Assembly: GCF_020165195.1 (NCBI RefSeq)
Contig: NZ_JAIUHR010000005.1
Coordinates: 62,001-126,000, forward strand
From: Mesorhizobium sp. CA14
Lineage (GTDB): Bacteria; Pseudomonadota; Alphaproteobacteria; Rhizobiales; Rhizobiaceae
Direction: 5' to 3'
DNA: 64,000 nucleotides
The notes under the pieces were generated by a model. The model was not told where the DNA came from and ran no database searches. It saw only the letters and a list, made by a program, of their open reading frames with translations. Numbering within the stretch: the stretch's first letter is position 1; each line of letters opens with the position of its first letter. The position numbers were made by a program, and so were the translations under genes. Of this stretch, positions 47,741 through 55,562 are shown piece by piece.

Positions 47741-48129
47741 GCACTCAGGACAATCCAAGTATCGGCACGTTGGTCGCCGATCTGGCCCAAGAGGTGAGTA
47801 CGCTCCTACAAACGGAGGCGAGGCTCCTAAGAGCAGAGATATCGGAGGCCGCGACCAAGGCTGGCGCAGGCGCCGTCGAGGTGCTGGGCGGCGCAATATG
47901 CCTGCTCGCAGCGCTGCTGATTTTGTTGCAGGCGCTTGTGATCGCCCTGGCCCGCCTTGGTCTGGGCGCCGGGTGGTCCGCTTTACTCGTCGGCGTGGTC
48001 GTTGCCGTGCTGGGAGTGATCCTGTTGCGGACCGGCATGGCGAGCATGGCGCCTTCCGAGCTCGCGCCGGACCGTACACAGGAACAGCTCAAGCGTGACG
48101 TGAACGTGATCAAGGAACAAGCGCGATGA
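47737..48129 (+). CDS. Phage-holin-3_6-like membrane protein (Phage_holin_3_6 superfamily)
   Basis: 130 residues from ATG 47737 (ATGA overlap with the previous stop). SIGTLVADLAQEVSTLLQTE and ARLLRAEISEAATKAGAGAV is the conserved N-terminal helix. Two membrane helices follow (VLGGAICLLAALLILLQALV and GAGWSALLVGVVVAVLGVIL), and a tail with RTQEQLKRDVNVIKEQ. The family is present in many bacteria outside phages, next to DUF3618 genes as here. It is likely a membrane stress protein, not a lysis holin. Confidence 0.8.
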   Translation: MSTQDNPSIGTLVADLAQEVSTLLQTEARLLRAEISEAATKAGAGAVEVLGGAICLLAALLILLQALVIALARLGLGAGWSALLVGVVVAVLGVILLRTGMASMAPSELAPDRTQEQLKRDVNVIKEQAR

Positions 48130-48992
48130 CCGAGAGATCCGCAGCCGAGCTCGAACGCGAGGCGGAAGCCACCCGCGCAAGGGTCATAGCGACCGCCGAC
48201 TCCATTCGCGACAAAATGACCCCTGGGCAGCTCTTCGACGAGTTCACTGGGCTTTTCAAAGGCGGCGCGGGCTCCGACATGCTTCACAATCTGAAACTCC
48301 AGGTGCGCGACAATCCACTGCCGCTGACCGTGATCGGCGCGGGCCTGGCTTGGCTGATGTTGGGCAGCGGCGCCTCCGGTGCTTCGGCTGGCAGCGCTGG
48401 GGTGACGCGGCGCGGTCCTGGCCTCGATGATGGAGCGTTCGGCTCTGGAATGGGTTCGACCGCCTCGGATGCAGCAGGCTCTGTCGCCGAAGCGGCCCGC
48501 GGGGCGGCCGGAACCGTCTCGGGAATGGCAAGCGAAGCAGCCGGCACAGTGTCGAACATGGCAAGCAGCGCAGCCGACACACTGGCGAGCTCGGCGGCAG
48601 CTGCGGCCGATATGGCGACGAGCGCCAGCCGATCGGCGCATAGTCTGCTCCAAGACCAGCCTCTCGCCGCGGCCGCCATCGGCCTTGCCATCGGAGCTGC
48701 GATCGGCGCCATGCTGCCCCACACCGAGGTCGAGGATGAGCGGTTGGGGGCCTATCGCGAGAGGCTTGGGGAGACTGCCCAAGACACTTTGAAAGAAGGC
48801 CTCGACGCTGCAAAGCAAGTCGCGGCCGAAGCCTACCAGACGGCGAGCGACGAAGCCGGACGGCAGGCGTCGAGCGAGGGCACGCTGGCCGACAAGGTCG
48901 GCGGGGTCGTCAAAGCCGCGGCCGACAAGGCCGACGAATCGGTGCGCGAGAAACTTTCCGATTCCGACGCGTCCTCGTCCCGGAAATCGTAG
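48126..48992 (+). CDS. DUF3618-containing protein
   Basis: 288 residues, four-base overlap with the preceding gene. The N-terminal DUF3618 reads SAAELEREAEATRARVIATA and DSIRDKMTPGQLFDE. One membrane helix follows (NPLPLTVIGAGLAWLMLGSG), then a long Ala/Ser/Gly-rich region, a second hydrophobic segment (PLAAAAIGLAIGAAIGAMLP) and a charged helical tail. Function unknown; typical end of the peptide-coiled coil-holin-DUF3618 stress operon. Confidence 0.8.
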   Translation: MTERSAAELEREAEATRARVIATADSIRDKMTPGQLFDEFTGLFKGGAGSDMLHNLKLQVRDNPLPLTVIGAGLAWLMLGSGASGASAGSAGVTRRGPGLDDGAFGSGMGSTASDAAGSVAEAARGAAGTVSGMASEAAGTVSNMASSAADTLASSAAAAADMATSASRSAHSLLQDQPLAAAAIGLAIGAAIGAMLPHTEVEDERLGAYRERLGETAQDTLKEGLDAAKQVAAEAYQTASDEAGRQASSEGTLADKVGGVVKAAADKADESVREKLSDSDASSSRKS

Positions 48993-49012
48993 CCGCTTTC
49001 TCAACACGTCAA

Positions 49013-49037
49013 GGAACAATGCGCGCCTCCCTCGGTT
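49013..49037 (+). promoter_or_regulatory. EcfG-type promoter of the YciE/YciF gene
   Basis: GGAAC (49013-49017), 16 bases, gGTT (49034-49037), 32 bases before ATG 49069. Confidence 0.5.
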
Positions 49038-49068
49038 CGGGCGGCGTCAGATAGATGGAGACACCGCA

Positions 49069-49578
49069 ATGGCTGAATCGCGCGAATGGCTTGTCCAATG
49101 GTTGAGGGACGCTCACGCCATGGAGGAACAGGCAGAGACGATGCTGTCGGGGCAATTGAGCCGGATTGAGAGCTACCCTGAACTCAGCGAGCGAATTCGC
49201 ACTCATCTGGAAGAAACGAAAGAGCAGGCCAGGCGGCTGAAGACCTGCTTGGATGGCATGGACGAAGGGTCGTCCATGCTGAAGGACGCGGGCGGCAAGC
49301 TGACCGCCACGGCGCAGTCGATCAGCGGCGTCTTCGCCGGCGACGAGGTCATGAAAGGCTCGCTTGCGAGCTACACGTTCGAACACATGGAAATCGCGTC
49401 CTATACGATCCTCATCGCCGCGGCCAATGCCGCGGGCGAGGCAGAGATTGCCCGCGTGTGCGAACAGAACCTGCGTGAGGAGGAAGCCATGGCCGAGTGG
49501 CTGAAGAGCAACCTGCCGCAGGTCACGGAACAGTTCCTGACGCGGGCAGACGCAGATAGCGACAGCGCGAAACGCTGA
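49069..49578 (+). CDS. YciE/YciF-type ferritin-like protein (DUF892)
   Basis: 169 residues forming a four-helix bundle. LVQWLRDAHAMEEQAETMLS carries Asp/Glu ligands, followed by LSERIRTHLEETKEQARRLK, YTFEHMEIASYTILIAAANA (Glu/His) and CEQNLREEEAMAEWLKSNLP. These are the di-metal ligands of the DUF892 family, stress-induced in enterics and rhizobia; ferroxidase activity is assumed. Own stress-type promoter. Confidence 0.85.
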   Translation: MAESREWLVQWLRDAHAMEEQAETMLSGQLSRIESYPELSERIRTHLEETKEQARRLKTCLDGMDEGSSMLKDAGGKLTATAQSISGVFAGDEVMKGSLASYTFEHMEIASYTILIAAANAAGEAEIARVCEQNLREEEAMAEWLKSNLPQVTEQFLTRADADSDSAKR

Positions 49579-49642
49579 CTTCAGTCCGCTTGAACCAGGA
49601 ACATTCCTTGTTCCAAAGCATTAGGGTCGCTGCGGTCCTGGA

Positions 49643-50869
49643 GTGCCCGTGCCGATTTCGAACATTAGGCTTCGCTTGCGCGACCTGAGCCGGATAAGGC
49701 AGGCGCTGGCATTGGTCATGCTCCTCGCCGCACCTGTCCCCGGGCTTGCCGAGCCGCATACTATGGTGATCGGCTATCTTGGCCAACAGCGGACTCCGCC
49801 TTTGCCGCTGGGACCTCTCGATCAGACGGTCACCGACGATGGCCTCCAAGGCGCCCGGCTGGGCATTGTCGACGACACGGGCACTGGCCGCTTTCTCGGC
49901 CAGCAATTCCGGTTACAGGAAGTCATCCTCAAGGTCGGCGAGACGCCAGCCGAAGCGATCAAGGAATTCGCCGCCGCCGGCATCAGCTTTGTGGTTGCCG
50001 ATCTGGATGCGCCCCAATTGCTGCAGGCGAGCGCAACACCCGGCGCCGAGCGGATGACGCTGTTCAACAGCCGCGCACCCGATGATCGCCTGCGTCAGGA
50101 GGATTGCCGCAGGAACGTGCTGCACACAATTCCGAGCTACGCCATGCTCGCCGACGCCCTGGCGGAATATCTGATCTGGAAACGCTGGCAGCACTGGTTC
50201 CTGCTGGTCGGCCCGCATCCGCAGGATCAGGCGATGGCCGCTGCCTTCCGGCGCGCCGCGACGCGCTTCGGAGCGGAAATCACGGTCGACCAGCCCTGGA
50301 CGTTCCGGCCCGCCAACGGCCGCGCGGACACCGGGCACGTCACGCTGCAGACCGAGATCCCCGCCGCCACGCAAGTCGGCGACTATGATGTGCTCGTCAT
50401 TGCCGACGAAGCCGATGAATTCGGCGCCTATCTCGAGGGGCGCACCGCTCTTCCGAGACCGGTGGCCGGGACGCAAGGACTGGTCGTAACCGGCTGGAGT
50501 GCGGTCAACGAGGAGTGGGGCGCCACGCAGCTCCAGGATCGCTTCCACAAGCTGGCTGGGCGTTGGATGCTGCCCAGCGACTACGCCGCCTGGCTTGCCG
50601 TCAGAAGCGTTGGCGAGGCGGCGACGCGGCTGCACAGTCTCGAGCCGACCGTGATCGGAAACTATCTGCGCGGTGACGATTTCCTTCTCGCCGGCTTCAA
50701 GGGACAGGGGCTGAGTTTCCGTCCGTGGGACGGGCAGATGCGCCAGCCCATCCTGATCACTGGTCCTCGCCTGCTCGTCTCGAGCTCGCCACAACCGGGC
50801 TTCTTGCATCAACGTACCGCGCTGGACACTCTGGGCATCGATCTGGAGGAGAGCACGTGCAAGTTCTGA
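49643..50869 (+). CDS. ABC transporter substrate-binding protein, PQQ-dependent catabolism type
   Basis: 408 residues. A signal-like hydrophobic segment (ALALVMLLAAPVPGLA, about 24-39), then a periplasmic-binding type I (branched-chain amino-acid-like) fold: MVIGYLGQQRTPPLPLGPLD, GARLGIVDDTGTGRFLGQQF, GISFVVADLDAPQLLQAS, LLVGPHPQDQAMAAAFRRAA. I recognise this as the binding-protein family encoded with PQQ-dependent alcohol/amine catabolism genes. Ligand unknown. It ends 13 bases into the next gene. Confidence 0.75.
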   Translation: MPVPISNIRLRLRDLSRIRQALALVMLLAAPVPGLAEPHTMVIGYLGQQRTPPLPLGPLDQTVTDDGLQGARLGIVDDTGTGRFLGQQFRLQEVILKVGETPAEAIKEFAAAGISFVVADLDAPQLLQASATPGAERMTLFNSRAPDDRLRQEDCRRNVLHTIPSYAMLADALAEYLIWKRWQHWFLLVGPHPQDQAMAAAFRRAATRFGAEITVDQPWTFRPANGRADTGHVTLQTEIPAATQVGDYDVLVIADEADEFGAYLEGRTALPRPVAGTQGLVVTGWSAVNEEWGATQLQDRFHKLAGRWMLPSDYAAWLAVRSVGEAATRLHSLEPTVIGNYLRGDDFLLAGFKGQGLSFRPWDGQMRQPILITGPRLLVSSSPQPGFLHQRTALDTLGIDLEESTCKF

Positions 50870-51816
50870 TCGCGCTCGTCCTTTCGATGTTGATGGCTCG
50901 TTCCGCCTCGGCAGAGACGATTTACGTCTCCAACGAGCAGGACAACACCGTCGCCGTCGTCGACGGGGCGACCATGACCCTTCAGGACACGATCGAAGTC
51001 GGCCGGCGTCCGCGCGGAATGGCGCTTTCGATCGACAAGAAGACGCTCTTCGTTGCCGAAGGCGACGACAACCGCATCGACATGATCGATCTCGCCAGGC
51101 GGCAGGTGGTCGGCCGATTGCCTTCGGGCGCCGATCCGGAATTCTTCGTCGTCCACCCGGATGGCAAACGGCTCTTTGTGGCCAATGAGAACGACAATCT
51201 GGTTTCGGTCGTGGATATCGCGGCGGCCAAGGTTGTCGGCACCGTCGATGTCGGGGTGGAGCCGGAAGGCATCGCGGTTAGTCCGGACGGCCGCACGGTC
51301 GCCTGCACCTCCGAGACCACGAGCATGGTCCATCTTATCGATGCCGCCACGCTCGAGCTCATTGACAATCTGCTCATCGACACGCGACCGCGCGCGGCGG
51401 CGTTCTCGCCGGACGGCAAGCAATTGTGGGTGTCGTCCGAAATCCGCGGCACCGCCACGGTGTTCGACGCCGCGACGCGCGCTCAAACGGGCAAGATCGA
51501 GTTCGAGGTGCCGGGTATTCGGCGCGAGGGCGTGCAGGCGGTCGGTATCGTGATGTCGCGCGACGGCGCGAACGCCTATGTAGCGCTCGGTCCGGCCAAT
51601 AGGATTGCCGAGGTCGATACCAAGACCCTCGCGGTCCGGCGCCTCTACCTCGTCGGCCAGCGGCCCTGGCATGTCGCGCTCTCGGACGACCAGAAGCGCC
51701 TGATCAGCGCCAACGGCAACTCGGGCGACATCTCCTTCATCGACCTGGAGAATCAGGAGGTGGTGAAATCGCTGCCGGTGGGGCGCGGCCCATGGAGCGT
51801 CGTGATCGGCCCATGA
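50857..51816 (+). CDS. Periplasmic YVTN-type beta-propeller, PQQ-dependent catabolism type
   Basis: 319 residues from GTG 50857 (GGAGGAGA upstream). Signal peptide VQVLIALVLSMLMARSASA, then about seven repeats with the YVTN/PQQ pattern: IYVSNEQDNTVAVVDGATMT, LFVAEGDDNRIDMIDLARRQ, LFVANENDNLVSVVDIAAAK, VGVEPEGIAVSPDGRTVACT. Periplasmic, probably a binding or scaffold component rather than an enzyme. Its stop overlaps the next ATG. Confidence 0.8.
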   Translation: MQVLIALVLSMLMARSASAETIYVSNEQDNTVAVVDGATMTLQDTIEVGRRPRGMALSIDKKTLFVAEGDDNRIDMIDLARRQVVGRLPSGADPEFFVVHPDGKRLFVANENDNLVSVVDIAAAKVVGTVDVGVEPEGIAVSPDGRTVACTSETTSMVHLIDAATLELIDNLLIDTRPRAAAFSPDGKQLWVSSEIRGTATVFDAATRAQTGKIEFEVPGIRREGVQAVGIVMSRDGANAYVALGPANRIAEVDTKTLAVRRLYLVGQRPWHVALSDDQKRLISANGNSGDISFIDLENQEVVKSLPVGRGPWSVVIGP

Positions 51817-52538
51817 ACGCCTTGTCGGTCGAGGATCTGGGCCACAGTTTCGGAAACCGGCGGGTTCTCCAGGGGGTCTCGTTCGCTGTGGCTGAAGGGA
51901 GGATGTGCATCCTGCTTGGACGCAACGGCGCCGGCAAGACGACTTTGTTCTCGCTGATCACTGGTCTCTATCACGCGCGGGCAGGATCTGTGCATGTCTT
52001 TGGCCAGGCGATGGAGGCGAACCCATCCGCCGCGCTCGCGCAAATGGGCATCGTTTTCCAACTGCCGACGCTCGACCTCGACCTTACCGTGGGGGAGAAC
52101 CTGCGCTACCACGCGGCTTTGCATGGGCTTCCCACAGACCTGAGCAAGGAGCGCTCCAGGGAGGAACTCAGCCGCCTGGGAGTGCTGGACAGGATCGATC
52201 ATCCCGCCCGCGCGCTGTCCGGCGGTCAGCGCCGACGCGTGGAGATCGCAAGGGCGCTGATGCATGGTCCGCGTCTGCTTCTGCTCGACGAGCCGACCGC
52301 CGGGCTCGACGTGCCGGGACGGCGCGCGCTCGAGCGGCATGTGAGAGAGCTTTGCCGCGAGCGCGGCATTGCCGTTGTGTGGGCGACGCATTTTCTCGAA
52401 GAAGTGGGAGCCGATGACGACATCGTCGTGCTGCATCAGGGCAGGGTGCGGTGGGCCGGTCGCGCTGATCGCATCTCCCCCGAGCTTGGGGTCGAAAGCA
52501 TCGCGGAGGCATTTGCCTCACTGACGGGGTCGCCATGA
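51813..52538 (+). CDS. ABC transporter ATPase, PQQ-dependent catabolism type
   Basis: 241 residues from ATG 51813, overlapping the propeller stop. Walker A GRNGAGKTT, Q-loop region MGIVFQLPTLDLDLTVGENL, signature ALSGGQRRRVEIARALM, Walker B LLLLDEPTAGLDV and switch His in VVWATHFLEEV. It resembles ATPases of ABC-2 exporters more than importers. Works with the permease that overlaps it by four bases. Confidence 0.88.
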   Translation: MNALSVEDLGHSFGNRRVLQGVSFAVAEGRMCILLGRNGAGKTTLFSLITGLYHARAGSVHVFGQAMEANPSAALAQMGIVFQLPTLDLDLTVGENLRYHAALHGLPTDLSKERSREELSRLGVLDRIDHPARALSGGQRRRVEIARALMHGPRLLLLDEPTAGLDVPGRRALERHVRELCRERGIAVVWATHFLEEVGADDDIVVLHQGRVRWAGRADRISPELGVESIAEAFASLTGSP

Positions 52539-53341
52539 AGACGCATCACGCATTGCGGGCGCTCCACGGCATCTTGCAGCGGGAAATGCTGCGCACGCTG
52601 CGGCAGCGCGCACGCCTGTTCTCCGCGATGGTCCGTCCGCTTGTCTGGCTGACGATCTTCGCCGCCGGCTTCCGCTCGGTACTCGGCCTGTCGATCACGC
52701 CGCCTTACCAGACTTATGTCCTCTACGAGGTCTATGTTGTGCCCGGGCTGGCGGCCATGATGCTGCTGTTTCATGCCATGGCAAGCTCGCTGGCCATGGT
52801 CTACGACCGCGAGATGGGCAGCATGCGCCTGCTGCTGACGGCACCTCTGCCGCGTTGGTACCTGCTTGCCGCGCGCCTGCTGGCCAGCGTGATCGTCGGC
52901 CTGCCGCTGGTCTACCTGTTCCTTTTCGTGGCGCGTTTCTGGGACGTGCGGCCGCCGATCCTGGGCTATGTCGCCGTGTTTCCGGCGCTCGTGCTGTCGG
53001 GTCTGATGCTCGGTGCGTTCGGCCTACTGGTGTCCTCGATCTCGACCCAGATGGAGAACTTCGCCGGCGTGATGAACTTCGTCATTTTCCCGATGTTCTT
53101 TGCCTCGACGGCGCTCTATCCGATTTGGCGGCTCGCCGAAGCCGGTCCGGTGCTAGCGACGATCGCCGCCTGGAACCCATTCAGCTCGGCGGTCGAGCTG
53201 ATCCGCTTCGCGCTCTACCTGCGGTTCGACGTGGTTTCCATGCTCGTCGTTGTCGCCTGCCTTGTGGTATTCTTCCTGGCGGCGATGGTCGGCTACGATC
53301 CAGGCCGCGGCCTGTGGTCCCGGCGCGGCGGCGAAGGCTGA
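52535..53341 (+). CDS. ABC-2-type permease, PQQ-dependent catabolism type
   Basis: 268 residues. About six membrane helices; VRPLVWLTIFAAGFRSVLGL and the periplasmic loop DREMGSMRLLLTAPLPRWYL are typical of ABC-2 permeases, as is FPMFFASTALYPIWRLAEAG near the end. Membrane partner of the ATPase. The system has a periplasmic binding protein but an exporter-like core, so the transport direction is uncertain. Its stop touches the stop of the convergent cytochrome gene. Confidence 0.85.
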   Translation: MKTHHALRALHGILQREMLRTLRQRARLFSAMVRPLVWLTIFAAGFRSVLGLSITPPYQTYVLYEVYVVPGLAAMMLLFHAMASSLAMVYDREMGSMRLLLTAPLPRWYLLAARLLASVIVGLPLVYLFLFVARFWDVRPPILGYVAVFPALVLSGLMLGAFGLLVSSISTQMENFAGVMNFVIFPMFFASTALYPIWRLAEAGPVLATIAAWNPFSSAVELIRFALYLRFDVVSMLVVVACLVVFFLAAMVGYDPGRGLWSRRGGEG

Positions 53342-53758
53342 TTATCTGAGGGCATAGAGATAGGCAGCGATATCGCGCGCCTGCTGCTCGGTGATCCTTG
53401 TCGACGGCATGGCGGTGTGCGGGTTGATTTCCCTTGCCGAGCGGATCCAGCGGATCAGGTTCTCCGGATTGTTTGCCAGGACGCCGCCGATATAGACACG
53501 CCCGGCGAAGCTGCCGTCGAGGCGCGGCCCGACCTGGCCTTGCGCTCCCGGCACGCCGGGAATCGTATGGCAGCCGGAACAGCCATTCGCGGTCATGATC
53601 GGAATGGCGCGTGCGCTCACGCCGCCGGTCGCCACATCCGACTCGTGCCGGACGCGCTCGCGCCGGTCGGTCCATAAGGCCGCCGCGCCGACTGCCGCGG
53701 CCAGCAGGAGGATCGCGGCAAGGGCGCCGCCGATCAGCCTAGCCAGGTCGGAGCGCAT
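53342..53758 (-). CDS. Membrane-anchored c-type cytochrome
   Basis: 138 residues from ATG 53758 (GGGAGG upstream). N-terminal membrane helix (LIGGALAAILLLAAAVGAAA), then one haem c site, CSGCH in TANGCSGCHTIPG, with the axial Met in PHTAMPSTRI. Last gene of the oxidase operon, overlapping ctaG. Likely carries electrons on the periplasmic face. Confidence 0.85.
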   Translation of the reverse strand: MRSDLARLIGGALAAILLLAAAVGAAALWTDRRERVRHESDVATGGVSARAIPIMTANGCSGCHTIPGVPGAQGQVGPRLDGSFAGRVYIGGVLANNPENLIRWIRSAREINPHTAMPSTRITEQQARDIAAYLYALR

Positions 53759-54617
53759 GCGTTGCCTCCCTGGTTCCACTGTTGCTTATCCAAAGGCCCG
53801 CGAGCAGCAAGGCCGCTCCACCATAGATCAGGCCGGCCGGAACCCACATCACAAGCCCGGCCAGTTGCTGGTCCTCGATCGGGCTCAGGCCCCACAGCGC
53901 CGCGCCGGAGGCATTCGCCGGATACCAGAGTTTTGGCGAGACCAGCAGCAGCACGCCGAGCAGGCCGGTGTGCAGCGAGGTGAAGAAAAGATGCATGACG
54001 GAGCTGCCATAGGTTTGACGTCGACCAGAGCGTCGTAGAAGCGCCCACCAGAACAGCAAGGCAGTGCCGAGGAAACTCGCGTGCTGTGCATAATGCAGCA
54101 CCCCCTGCTGCAGCGCTGCCTCGAACAGCGCCGGAATATGCCAGATCCAGATCGCAACCCCATGAAGCACCGTCGCGCTGAGCGGGCGCGCGGCGAGGGC
54201 CCAGAGCGCCTGCAGCACCTTGCGGTGGGTGAGCTTTCCCGTCCCTCTGCGAAATTTGGCCGGCAATGCCCACATCAAGGCTGCGCCGGGGCAGGCGGCG
54301 ACAAGAAGCGGCGCCGCTACGGCCATCAGCAACTCGTGCTCGATCATATGGGCTGAGAACACCCGCTCGCCGAGCGCATGGATCGGGCTGACCAGCGCTC
54401 CCGTCAAAACGCCCCAGCCGGCGGCGAACAATAGAGCTTGGCGTAGCCGCTCGGGTCGGCCCCGGCCGCTGCGGCGCCATAGCCGGCTTGCGCCGAGCGC
54501 ATAAATAAGCGCGAGCACTGCCAAGGGAAGCGTGAGGGGAAGCGCCAACGTCCATCCGGCCTCGGGCGCGCCGGCGCCATAGCAGATCGAGGTCGAAAAG
54601 AAGGCCTCGAGGCTCAT
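53739..54617 (-). CDS. ctaG: CtaG, caa3-type oxidase assembly factor
   Basis: 292 residues from ATG 54617 (MSLEAFFSTSICYGAGAPEA). Seven membrane helices with conserved His and Trp: GALVSPIHALGERVFSAHMI, EHELLMAVAAPLLVAA, HGVAIWIWHIPALFEAALQQ, LHYAQHASFLGTALLFWWAL. This is the Caa3_CtaG family, which helps copper insertion into the oxidase. The apparent 371-codon frame to 54854 is not the start. Confidence 0.85.
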   Translation of the reverse strand: MSLEAFFSTSICYGAGAPEAGWTLALPLTLPLAVLALIYALGASRLWRRSGRGRPERLRQALLFAAGWGVLTGALVSPIHALGERVFSAHMIEHELLMAVAAPLLVAACPGAALMWALPAKFRRGTGKLTHRKVLQALWALAARPLSATVLHGVAIWIWHIPALFEAALQQGVLHYAQHASFLGTALLFWWALLRRSGRRQTYGSSVMHLFFTSLHTGLLGVLLLVSPKLWYPANASGAALWGLSPIEDQQLAGLVMWVPAGLIYGGAALLLAGLWISNSGTREATHALRPG

Positions 54618-54955
54618 CGCAGGCACTCGTCGAGAATAAGCGCCGCGCTGCCCTGCATGACGATGACGAGGGCAAACAGCAGCGCCGCAAGCAGGCCGAG
54701 ATCGGCGACGAAACGCTCGGTGCTGCGCGTGCGCTCCGGCTTGAAGGCGGCGCCGCCTCGCCGCTTCGCCCGCCATGATAGCGCGCCGCCCAGCAGAGAA
54801 AATACGACCAGCAACAGCGCCACCGGGAGCACGACCTGAACCTGGCGATTGCATTGCCAGTGCACGAGCGTGTAGTTCAGCTGCGTCGAGATTGCCCAGG
54901 CCAAAGGCCCCGACAACAAACCTCCCCAGGACGTGCCCAGCCGCAGCGCGCGCAT
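54614..54955 (-). CDS. Small membrane protein of the oxidase operon
   Basis: 113 residues, three membrane helices: WGGLLSGPLAWAISTQLNYT, VVLPVALLLVVFSLLGGALS, LGLLAALLFALVIVMQGSAA. It starts one base after the subunit III stop and overlaps ctaG by four bases. I do not recognise the family; small proteins at this position are often oxidase accessory or assembly factors. Confidence 0.7.
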   Translation of the reverse strand: MRALRLGTSWGGLLSGPLAWAISTQLNYTLVHWQCNRQVQVVLPVALLLVVFSLLGGALSWRAKRRGGAAFKPERTRSTERFVADLGLLAALLFALVIVMQGSAALILDECLR

Positions 54956-54956
54956 C

Positions 54957-55562
54957 TCAGCCTAGCCTCGGAAGCCAGTAGATGAGCAGGTAGATCGGGA
55001 TCCAGGTAAGGACCACGAAGTCCCAGTAGAAGACATTGTCGCCGACGTCGCCGAAGCGGCGGCCGCTGTAGCCATGGTGCGTGAACATCAGCACCGTCAG
55101 AACGATTGTGTCGCCGACGTCGGTGATGAGATGCGTCGTGTGAAGACCGAGCAGCACCCACAGCATCGAGCCGTAGGCGTTCGTGTCCCAATAGATGTTC
55201 AGCGCCGGAAACTCGAACCAGCGCACGACGAGCGGCGCGATGCCGAGCAGCGACATCACCACCATGCCGATCCGCACCGGTCCTATAGCGCATTGCTTGG
55301 CGTAGCCGTTCAGTATGTGGTTGGGAACCAGGCTGGCGATGAGAAGCAGCGTTACGATCGTTCCGGGCCAATGGTTGGGCTGCGGAGCGCTTAGCCGCCA
55401 GTTGGGCCACAAGGTCGCGAGATAGAGATAGGCCCCGGCGGCCAGCGCAAAGCCCGTGCCCTCCAACGCCATGAAGCCAAGCGTACCCCACCAGGTCGGG
55501 CTGCGCGGGCCATGTCCAAAGGTCGGAAGGCCGGAAAGATCCATGGCGGGGCGCTGGTTCAT
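54957..55562 (-). CDS. ctaE: Cytochrome c oxidase subunit III
   Basis: 201 residues from ATG 55562, overlapping the subunit I stop. About five helices: WWGTLGFMALEGTGFALAAG, IVTLLLIASLVPNHILNGYA, VVMSLLGIAPLVVRWFEFPA, GSMLWVLLGLHTTHLITDVG. The Glu in ALEGTGFA matches the conserved carboxylate of subunit III. Short form of the heme-copper oxidase family. Confidence 0.85.
   Translation of the reverse strand: MNQRPAMDLSGLPTFGHGPRSPTWWGTLGFMALEGTGFALAAGAYLYLATLWPNWRLSAPQPNHWPGTIVTLLLIASLVPNHILNGYAKQCAIGPVRIGMVVMSLLGIAPLVVRWFEFPALNIYWDTNAYGSMLWVLLGLHTTHLITDVGDTIVLTVLMFTHHGYSGRRFGDVGDNVFYWDFVVLTWIPIYLLIYWLPRLG

Noticed and set aside
47745..49019. 424-codon minus-strand frame opposite the holin/DUF3618 genes
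   Set aside because: Arg/Gly-rich shadow without a ribosome-binding site; the plus-strand genes are coupled and recognisable.
49598..49614. GGAAC-N7-GTTCC inverted repeat before the binding-protein gene
   Set aside because: It contains GGAAC, but no NGTT follows at 16 or 17 bases; also no T-run, so neither a stress promoter nor a terminator can be claimed.
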